NCBI GenBank assembly: GCA_937928615.1
Contig: CALFWI010000078.1
Span: 1-42,793, forward strand
Direction of reading: 5' to 3'
Source: an uncultured Saprospiraceae bacterium
Lineage (GTDB): Bacteria; Bacteroidota; Bacteroidia; Chitinophagales; Saprospiraceae
DNA length: 42,793 nt
Part shown: positions 8,256 through 15,563 of the stretch, in pieces
Position numbering within the stretch: the stretch's first letter is position 1
Layout: each line of letters opens with the position of its first letter
Notes under the pieces: model-generated
Seen by the model: only the letters and a program-made list of their open reading frames with translations
Told to the model about the DNA's origin: nothing
The model's database searches: none
Position numbers and translations under genes: made by a program

Positions 8256-9200
8256 TTGCTGGATTCTAAAAATAACATTACGCCAATTCAAGAAATAGAA
8301 GCTGCTTTATTACAAGAAAAAGAAGTTCGTCTATTCATAAAAAGAGATGATTTAATCCACCCTCAAGTCTCAGGTAATAAGTGGCGCAAGTTAAAATACA
8401 ATTTGCTTACCGCAAAAGCACAAAAGCAAGAAACGTTATTGACTTTTGGTGGCGCTTTTTCGAATCACATTTATGCAACTGCCGCAGCAGGAAAAGTCTT
8501 TGGTTTCAAAACGATTGGCTTGATTCGAGGAGAAAGAATCGAACCACTCAATCCTACTCTAGCCTATGCGGAGGAAGTCGGAATGGAATTACATTTTATT
8601 ACTCGGTCGGATTATAGAAAAAAAGAGGAAGTAATTTACCAAAAACAAATAAGAGAACAATTTGGTGCCTTCTTTTTAATTCCAGAAGGCGGGACAAATA
8701 TGTCTGCTATAAAAGGTTGTGCAGAATTAGTGGAAGAGGTTCAGGAACAATTACCGGAACTACCCGATTATTGGTGTGCTTCCTGCGGAACGGGCGGCAC
8801 TTTAAGTGGAATTATTGCAGGTTTAAACGGACAAAAAGAAGTATTGGGCTTTTCTGCTTTAAAGGGAGATTTTCATCAGCAGGATATTAGTAAGTTACTC
8901 CATAAGGTATCGGACACTTTCAAAGTGTCCGACACCTTAGACAACTGGCAAGTCAATACCGATTATCATTTTGGCGGTTATGCCAAATTTAAACCGCCAT
9001 TAATTGATTTCATGAATACCTTCAAAAAGGACAATAATATCCAATTAGAACCCATTTATACAGGAAAACTTTTTTATGGCATTTACGATTTAATAAAAAA
9101 CGATTATTTCCCTAGCGGAAGTAGTATCTTCGCAGTTCATACGGGCGGACTGCAAGGAATCGCAGGATTTAACCGTCGTTTTGGCAATATTATTATGTAA
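8256..9200 (+). CDS. Pyridoxal-phosphate-dependent 1-aminocyclopropane-1-carboxylate deaminase / D-cysteine desulfhydrase family protein (TTG start)
   Basis: IKRDDLIHPQVSGNKWRKLKYNL, FGGAFSNHIYATAAAG, CGTGGTLSGIIAGL, VHTGGLQG motifs of the fold II PLP family. Confidence 0.88.
   Translation: MLDSKNNITPIQEIEAALLQEKEVRLFIKRDDLIHPQVSGNKWRKLKYNLLTAKAQKQETLLTFGGAFSNHIYATAAAGKVFGFKTIGLIRGERIEPLNPTLAYAEEVGMELHFITRSDYRKKEEVIYQKQIREQFGAFFLIPEGGTNMSAIKGCAELVEEVQEQLPELPDYWCASCGTGGTLSGIIAGLNGQKEVLGFSALKGDFHQQDISKLLHKVSDTFKVSDTLDNWQVNTDYHFGGYAKFKPPLIDFMNTFKKDNNIQLEPIYTGKLFYGIYDLIKNDYFPSGSSIFAVHTGGLQGIAGFNRRFGNIIM
8903..8939. repeat. Near-perfect palindrome inside the CDS: TAAGGTATCGGACACTTT-C-AAAGTGTCCGACACCTTA
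   Basis: 18-nt arms, one mismatch (8909/8933), 1-nt centre; encodes KVSDTFKVSDTL in frame. Confidence 0.9.
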
Positions 9201-9203
9201 TCA

Positions 9204-9263
9204 GTTGCCAGTTACCAGTTGCCTGTTTTGCAACAAACTAACTGGCAATAGGCAACGGGCAAC
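9204..9263. repeat. Dispersed GTTGCCAGTTACCAGTTGCC-type inverted repeat (copy 1)
   Basis: Arms GTTGCCAGTTACCAGTTGCC and rc GTTGCCCGTTGCCTATTGCC. Confidence 0.75.
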
Positions 9264-9277
9264 TCGAAACAGGAACA

Positions 9278-11155
9278 ATGAATTACCTTACGTTAGAAAA
9301 TGTTAGTAAAATCTACGGAGAAAAAGTACTATTTGACGAGATTGATTTTCAAGTCAGTAAAGGGGAAAAGATTGCAATAGTCGCTAAGAATGGTGCAGGT
9401 AAATCGACCCTTTTAAAAGTGATTGCTGGCATAGAACCTCCTGAAGGAGAAAATCAGAAAGTTTGGTTGTATAAAAATATAGAAGTAGGCTATTTGGTAC
9501 AAGACCCAGATTTTGAAGGAGCGGATACGGTTTTAGACGCAGTCTTTAGTTCGGATAATCCGATGATGGCTGCACTACGAGATTATGAAGAGGCTTTAAT
9601 TTTGCAGGATAAGCCAGAAAAGATGCAGGCGGCATTGGTTAAAATGGATGATTTGAAAGCTTGGGATTTTGAATCCAAGTTTAAAGAGGTTTTGTTCAAA
9701 CTAAATATGACCAACCTTAATCAACCGATTTCAGAATTGTCTGGTGGTCAGAAAAAGCGATTGGCTTTAGCCAAATTAATTATTGATGACCCTGAGTTTT
9801 TGATTTTGGATGAGCCTACCAACCACTTGGATTTAGAAATGATAGAGTGGTTAGAGGAATATTTGCAGCAAAGTCGGATAACCTTATTAATGGTCACGCA
9901 CGACCGTTATTTCTTGGAAAGAGTATGTAGCCATATTGTCGAATTAGACGGTGGTGTTTTATATCGTTATAAGGGGACGTATTCTGATTTTTTAGAAAAG
10001 AAAGCGGCTAGAGAAGAAAATCAATCGACCGTTTTAGACCGTACTAAAAAGTTGATGAAGCGGGAATTGGAATGGGTGAGAAGACAACCTAAAGCGAGGG
10101 GGACAAAGGCAAAATCGAGAGTAGATAAATTTCACGAAATCAAAGAAAAAGCGACCCAGAAAGTGGATAATTCCGAAGTTACCCTTGGAATTAAAGGGCA
10201 GCGAATGGGGAAGAAGATTCTAGAAGCGCATAATATTAGTAAAAGTTTCGGAGATTTTGTGGCCGTCAAAAATTTTGATTATAAATTTAGACAGAAGGAA
10301 CGAGTGGGCATTGTAGGACCGAATGGTGTAGGGAAATCTACCTTTTTAAAGGTGATGACGAAGCAGCTGCGAACGGATTCAGGAAAAGTCGTAGTTGGAG
10401 GAAACACTGTTTTTGGCTACTATAATCAAGATGGGATTAAATTAGAAAAAGACCAAACCATTATTGACTATATCCGAAATATTGCGGAATTTATTCCAAT
10501 GGATAAGGGGCAAAAATTAACAGCAGAACAACTGTGTGAACGGTTTCTATTTGATAGAAAACAACAGCGAGTTTATATCTCGCAATTGAGTGGTGGAGAG
10601 CGTAGACGTTTGTATTTATTATCTGTGTTGATGGAAAATCCGAATTTTTTAATTCTGGATGAGCCTACGAATGATTTGGATATTTTGACCTTAAATATTT
10701 TAGAAAATTTCTTAATGGAATTTCCTGGTTGTGTCATTATCGTGACCCACGACCGTTACTTTATGGATAAAATAGTCGAACATTTATTCGTTTTTCAAGG
10801 AGCAGGCAAGATCAAAGATTTTAATGGCACTTATACAGAATATCGAAGCGCTCAAAAAGCAAAAGCAATAGAAGATAGACGTTTAGCTTCGACTGTAGTG
10901 AAAGAGAAAAAGGAAAAGCCTGCTTTCCAGTCAAAAACAGCGCCTGGTTTAAATAGAGACCAACAGAAAGAATTTAAGCGACTAGAAAAGCAGATTGAAA
11001 AATTAGAAGAACGGAAAGCAACTATAACAGAGAAATTTAATGATACCAGTATTTCAGCGGAAGATATTGAAAAATATTCCAAAGAATTAGGGACAATAAC
11101 AGAGGAAATAGAAGAAAAAGAAATGCGTTGGATGGAATTGGCGGATTTGGCATAA
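9278..11155 (+). CDS. ABC-F family ATP-binding protein (two ATPase domains)
   Basis: Two Walker A motifs (AKNGAGKSTLL, GPNGVGKSTFL), two signature motifs (LSGGQKKRLALAKL, LSGGERRRLYLL), no TM segments, C-terminal coiled coil. Confidence 0.93.
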   Translation: MNYLTLENVSKIYGEKVLFDEIDFQVSKGEKIAIVAKNGAGKSTLLKVIAGIEPPEGENQKVWLYKNIEVGYLVQDPDFEGADTVLDAVFSSDNPMMAALRDYEEALILQDKPEKMQAALVKMDDLKAWDFESKFKEVLFKLNMTNLNQPISELSGGQKKRLALAKLIIDDPEFLILDEPTNHLDLEMIEWLEEYLQQSRITLLMVTHDRYFLERVCSHIVELDGGVLYRYKGTYSDFLEKKAAREENQSTVLDRTKKLMKRELEWVRRQPKARGTKAKSRVDKFHEIKEKATQKVDNSEVTLGIKGQRMGKKILEAHNISKSFGDFVAVKNFDYKFRQKERVGIVGPNGVGKSTFLKVMTKQLRTDSGKVVVGGNTVFGYYNQDGIKLEKDQTIIDYIRNIAEFIPMDKGQKLTAEQLCERFLFDRKQQRVYISQLSGGERRRLYLLSVLMENPNFLILDEPTNDLDILTLNILENFLMEFPGCVIIVTHDRYFMDKIVEHLFVFQGAGKIKDFNGTYTEYRSAQKAKAIEDRRLASTVVKEKKEKPAFQSKTAPGLNRDQQKEFKRLEKQIEKLEERKATITEKFNDTSISAEDIEKYSKELGTITEEIEEKEMRWMELADLA

Positions 11156-11159
11156 GTCG

Positions 11160-11215
11160 GTTGCCAGTTGTCAGTTGCGAGTTTATCGCTCAACCGGCAA
11201 CAGGTAACTGGCAAC
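11160..11215. repeat. Dispersed GTTGCCAGTTGTCAGTTGC-type inverted repeat (copy 2)
   Basis: Arms GTTGCCAGTTGTCAGTTGCGAG and rc GTTGCCAGTTACCTGTTGCCGG. Confidence 0.75.
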
Positions 11216-11290
11216 GTTATCAAAAAGTTATTGGTAAATTTATCAGCGATTCCAGTATTTAAACTTCCTATTTTAGTAGGAAAAAGCGTT

Positions 11291-13228
11291 ATGAGTAATA
11301 ATAAAAAAGGCAAAAATATTAAAACAGATAATTCAAATTTAGCACAATCTTTTAAGGTCAGTAAACTCCTTACCTTTACTTTAATAAGTGGTCTGTTGAT
11401 ACCGCTTTTCTACATTTCCATATTATACGCTTTAACTACTTCTTGTGCACAACAGCAGCAATTAACAGGAGGACCAAGAGATACCTTTCCGCCCAATTTA
11501 ATCAAAGAATTATCGACCCCTAATTTTCAAACTAATTTTGAGATACAAGATATTAGTTTAGTATTTGACGAATACATTGAACTGCGAGATGTCATTAAGC
11601 AAGTGGTTGTTTCTCCACCATTAAATTATATCCCAAAAGTAGAACGGGCAAAAGGATTCAAAACAGCCACTTTTAAATTTAATGAAAAAGAAGAGCTAAA
11701 AGAAGGCGTAACGTATGCCATTAGTTATGGAAAATCCATTAGAGATTTAACGGAGAATAATGAAGTAGAGAACCTACAATTTCTTTTTTCTACGGGGGAT
11801 TATATTGATTCTTTAAAAATGTCAGGGAAAGTCGTGGATGTTTTAACGGGAGATGCGGTTCCTGAGGTGCTGTTTATGCTCTATAAAAACTTTGCAGATA
11901 CGGTTGTTCGGACAGAAAAACCTTATTATTTTGGCAAAACGGACAATAAAGGGGAATTTACCATTAATTACATGAAAGCAGGGGCTTTTAAAGGGTTTGC
12001 CTTAGAAGACCAAGATTTGAATTACCTGTTTAATATTCCGAAAGAAAGAATTGGTTTCACTTTGGATTCTATTCTCATTACAGATTCAACAGAAACAGAG
12101 ATAATCATCCAATTATTTCAAGAAATCACAACTTTGGAAAAACCTAAAATGGATGCAAGTACTTATGGTTTTATCAAGATGGGTTTTAAACGAGCGCCCT
12201 ACGATGCGGTACTAAATTATGATGTTGTGGGGCAAGAATTGTATAAAGAAACCGAAGGAGATACGATTCGATATTGGTATAATTTACAAGATTCAGTTGA
12301 TTGGAATTTCTATTTTCAAAGAGATACGCTGATAGATACTTTAACCGTGAAAGCCTTGAGTAGACAATTACAACCCATCGCTTTAAGTAGGCAGCGAACA
12401 GCAGACGAGGAAATTCCGATTAATCCATTTAAGCCACTTCCAATTACCTTTAATCATCCGCTTAAGAATGTGGATACTGCTTTGGTTAATTTTAGGGAAA
12501 TAATTATTCAAACTACCATTGCGGATAGTACAGAAAATACAGAAATAGATACTTTAGCAGAAAGAACAAAAGATAAACCCGTTAAGGTCATACTAACAGA
12601 TTCTACGGCAATTATTAAAGATGGAAACTTGGAGAATCCAGAAATAGATTCTTTAGAGGAAATAATGGATAGTACTTTCATCGATTTAATAACACAAGGG
12701 GAAAGATTGGTAGCGGGCTATCAAATTGATAGTTTGATAAAAAGAACCTTAATTTTGTCTTATGATTGGGAAGAGAACAAGACCTATCAATTAGCCTTTT
12801 TACCGGGTGCTTTGATAGATTGGTATGATGAACCGAATCAAGATACGATGCTTTTAACTTATGAAGTTAAAGCAAAAAATGATTTTGGAACGATTAATTT
12901 GACAGCGACCGAAATGGATAGCACAAAAAGCTATTGGTTTGAATTACGCCTTGGAACAAATGTAGTAAAGGGATTTTTAGTACAAAATACGACGACGTAT
13001 AAGGAGTCTTTTCCTGCCTTATTACCAGGAAAATACGAATTAAAAATCATTGAGGATTTAAATGGCAATAGTCGATGGGACCCAGGGAACTATGATGAAA
13101 AACGACAATCAGAAAAGGTTTCTACCGCTACTATTGAAGAATTAAGAGCGGGATGGGATGTGGAAGCAGAAGTAAAGGTAGATTTTGAAGAAAAACAAGA
13201 GTCAATCCCAGAAGAAGAATCCAATTGA
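11291..13228 (+). CDS. Membrane-anchored/lipoprotein-like protein with N-terminal Ig-like (SbsA/Big_5-type) domain
   Basis: ORF track starts at 11168, but that extension reads through repeat copy 2; ATG at 11291 (MSNNKKGKNIK) is more plausible. TSCAQQQQLTGGPRDTFPPNLIKELSTPNF...IQDISLVFDEYIELRD..VVVSPPL. Confidence 0.7.
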   Translation: MSNNKKGKNIKTDNSNLAQSFKVSKLLTFTLISGLLIPLFYISILYALTTSCAQQQQLTGGPRDTFPPNLIKELSTPNFQTNFEIQDISLVFDEYIELRDVIKQVVVSPPLNYIPKVERAKGFKTATFKFNEKEELKEGVTYAISYGKSIRDLTENNEVENLQFLFSTGDYIDSLKMSGKVVDVLTGDAVPEVLFMLYKNFADTVVRTEKPYYFGKTDNKGEFTINYMKAGAFKGFALEDQDLNYLFNIPKERIGFTLDSILITDSTETEIIIQLFQEITTLEKPKMDASTYGFIKMGFKRAPYDAVLNYDVVGQELYKETEGDTIRYWYNLQDSVDWNFYFQRDTLIDTLTVKALSRQLQPIALSRQRTADEEIPINPFKPLPITFNHPLKNVDTALVNFREIIIQTTIADSTENTEIDTLAERTKDKPVKVILTDSTAIIKDGNLENPEIDSLEEIMDSTFIDLITQGERLVAGYQIDSLIKRTLILSYDWEENKTYQLAFLPGALIDWYDEPNQDTMLLTYEVKAKNDFGTINLTATEMDSTKSYWFELRLGTNVVKGFLVQNTTTYKESFPALLPGKYELKIIEDLNGNSRWDPGNYDEKRQSEKVSTATIEELRAGWDVEAEVKVDFEEKQESIPEEESN

Positions 13229-13402
13229 TTAAGCGCTTGTTGGGGATTTGTTTTTGGAGATAAAAAAGGCGCTTTTTAACCCAAAACCTGTCCCGATACT
13301 TTGGGAGGATAAATTCCGAACAAGCGCTAAAGTAAAACGGATGGTTCATCCGTTATTATTAATGCGGATTAGTCGTCCGCTTTACCATGATAATCAAATA
13401 CC

Positions 13403-13588
13403 ATGATAAAATTTTTAGTAACAGGACTCATTCTTTATTTTATGTATAAATTCATGTTTAACGCTCCTTTAAGTGAGGGGCAAAAACAAGAAAATATTCG
13501 ACAAGAAGGAGATATAGACATTCGTCGAGAAAGTAAAAATCCAAGAGACGATAGCGGAGATTTTATTGATTACGAAGAAGTAGAGTAA
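13403..13588 (+). CDS. Small single-TM protein (DUF4834-like)
   Basis: 61 aa; N-terminal TM (MIKFLVTGLILYFMYKFMFN) and charged tail GDFIDYEEVE. Confidence 0.5.
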   Translation: MIKFLVTGLILYFMYKFMFNAPLSEGQKQENIRQEGDIDIRRESKNPRDDSGDFIDYEEVE

Positions 13589-13674
13589 TGTGCCCGTCAG
13601 CAGTTTGATTGTAACATAGTTCTCGAAACTGTGCAGTCGGCAGGAATTTATTAATAGCATATCAAGCAACTTCA

Positions 13675-14388
13675 ATGATTATTGAAAGGTGCTACAAAAT
13701 TTTACATTTGTCAACAGAAAATACAAAGATTAGCGATTGGGTTTTATACAAAAACAACCAATTAATTGCTTTTAATAAGCCTGCTGGAATTCCAATACAA
13801 CCAGATAAAACCGAAGCTAAGTCTTTATTAGAATTGGGGGAAATTTACGCCAAATCGAATGTCTTTATTATTCACCGAATTGACCGTCCTGCTAGTGGCG
13901 TGATTTTATTTGCTAAATCTAAAAAAGGATTGGCTAGAATGAATGCTCAATTCCAAGAGCGAACCATTAAAAAGACGTATCTGGCTGTTGTCAAAAATAC
14001 ACCAGAAAAAGAAAAAGGACAACTGGTTCATTATCTGCGTAAAAATGAAAAAGCGAATAAAACGCAAGTTTTTGAAGAACCCATAAAAGGCGGGAAAAAA
14101 GCTATTTTGAATTATCAATTGATTGGTAAAAGTGATAATTATAGTTTACTAGAAATTGATTTAGAAACGGGGCGGCATCATCAAATTCGAGCGCAGTTAG
14201 CTAAAATTGGGTCACCGATTAAAGGCGATGTCAAGTATGGCGCAAGACGAAGTAATAAAGACCGTTCCATTCATTTGCATGCTTGGAAGTTAAGTTTTCA
14301 ACATCCTGTTACTTCTGAGACGGTGGATTTAGTCGCTGATATGCCTGATGATTCGATTTGGAACTTTTTCAAATCGGAAATGCGGTGA
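13675..14388 (+). CDS. RluA-family RNA pseudouridine synthase
   Basis: FNKPAGIPIQP, HRIDRPASGVILFAKSKKGLARMNAQFQERTIKKTYLAVV, ETGRHHQIRAQLAKIGSPIKGDVKYGA. Exact start uncertain. Confidence 0.9.
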   Translation: MIIERCYKILHLSTENTKISDWVLYKNNQLIAFNKPAGIPIQPDKTEAKSLLELGEIYAKSNVFIIHRIDRPASGVILFAKSKKGLARMNAQFQERTIKKTYLAVVKNTPEKEKGQLVHYLRKNEKANKTQVFEEPIKGGKKAILNYQLIGKSDNYSLLEIDLETGRHHQIRAQLAKIGSPIKGDVKYGARRSNKDRSIHLHAWKLSFQHPVTSETVDLVADMPDDSIWNFFKSEMR

Positions 14389-14423
14389 TTAAAGGGGGGA
14401 TTCACCGCATATTATGCGGCGAA
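14380..14423. promoter_or_regulatory. Three alternating half-sites ATGCGGTGA / TCACCGCAT / ATGCGGCGA upstream of the Fic gene
   Basis: 14380-14388, 14402-14410 and 14415-14422 region; right pair forms TTCACCGCATA-T-TATGCGGCGAA (14401-14423). Followed by a TATATTTG -7-like box at 14428-14435. Confidence 0.55.
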
Positions 14424-14453
14424 TAAGTATATTTGTAGCAAACTTATTTTTCA

Positions 14454-15563
14454 ATGTATATTCATTTAAGAAAAGGCTGGCCAAAATTCAAGTGGGATTA
14501 CGAGCAAATTGCACCATTACTTTCAGAGGTAAGCAATTTGCAAGGGCGTCTTTTAGGCCAAATGGAAAATTTGGGATTTAAGTTACAGGATGAAGCGGTA
14601 TTGGAAACCGTTGCGCTGGAAATTATTAAAAACCATGAAATAGAAGGTGAATTATTAAATAATTCGCAAGTAAAATCTTCTATTGCTCGAAAATTAGGCT
14701 TGGATTTTGAATCTGATGTAGAACCTTCTCGATATGTAGATGGTGTAGTTGAAATGATGTTGGATGCGACACAAAATTATAAGCAACCACTTTCAGCAGA
14801 TAGATTATTTGGTTGGCATGGGGCACTTTTTCCAACTGGTAGAAGTGGAATGCATAAGATAACAGTAGCTGATTGGCGAAAAGAAGGTCTTGGTCCAATG
14901 CAAGTAGTATCTGGTGCTATGGAGAAGGAACGAGTTCATTTTGAAGCACCTAGTTCGGAGCGAATGGAGGAAGAAATGAAAGCGTTTTTGGATTGGTTTA
15001 ATGCCGAGATGGAATTGAATTCTATTTTAAAAGCAGCAATAGCACACTTATGGTTTATTACCATCCATCCTTTTGATGATGGAAATGGAAGAATTACTAG
15101 AGCTATTACCGATTTGCAATTAGCTCGGTCAGATAGAAATAACCGTCGTTTTTATAGTATGTCCGCTCAAATTTTATTGGAACGGAAAGGCTATTATCAA
15201 ATACTAGAGAAAACACAAAAAGGATTTCTAGATATTACAGATTGGATAGGTTGGTTTTTGACCTGTCTTAAAAATGCGATAGTAGCATCTGAGCGTATTC
15301 TTAAAAACACTTTAGTTAAGGCTAGCTTCTGGGAAATACATCGCCATACGCAATTGAATACTCGGCAGCAAAAAATGATTAACAAACTCTTCGATGGATT
15401 TGAAGGGAAATTATTTACTGCTAAATGGGCGAAAATGTGTAAATGCTCTAAGGATACAGCGCTAAGAGATATCCAAGATTTACAACAGAAAGGAATCCTC
15501 CAAAAAGAAGAAGGTGGCGGTAGGAATACGGCTTATGCTTTAATCTTGTCTAAAGAGCGTTAA
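14454..15563 (+). CDS. Fic family protein with N-terminal DUF4172-like region and C-terminal winged-helix-like domain
   Basis: HPFDDGNGRITRAI Fic core motif; N-terminal NHEIEGE inhibitory-helix-like motif; C-terminal ...WAKMCKCSKDTALRDIQDLQQKGILQKEEGGGRNTAYAL. Confidence 0.93.
   Translation: MYIHLRKGWPKFKWDYEQIAPLLSEVSNLQGRLLGQMENLGFKLQDEAVLETVALEIIKNHEIEGELLNNSQVKSSIARKLGLDFESDVEPSRYVDGVVEMMLDATQNYKQPLSADRLFGWHGALFPTGRSGMHKITVADWRKEGLGPMQVVSGAMEKERVHFEAPSSERMEEEMKAFLDWFNAEMELNSILKAAIAHLWFITIHPFDDGNGRITRAITDLQLARSDRNNRRFYSMSAQILLERKGYYQILEKTQKGFLDITDWIGWFLTCLKNAIVASERILKNTLVKASFWEIHRHTQLNTRQQKMINKLFDGFEGKLFTAKWAKMCKCSKDTALRDIQDLQQKGILQKEEGGGRNTAYALILSKER

Noticed and set aside
11168-11290. 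N-terminal extension of the Ig-like protein ORF
   Set aside because: Reads through dispersed repeat copy 2; a more plausible start is ATG 11291.
10852-11313. Minus-strand ORF of 153 aa
   Set aside because: Antisense to the ABC-F C-terminal coiled coil and the intergenic repeat; Ser/Phe-rich antisense translation.
13131-13349. Minus-strand ORF of 72 aa spanning the end of the Ig-like gene
   Set aside because: Antisense translation of Glu-rich coding sequence and hairpin DNA; no motif support.
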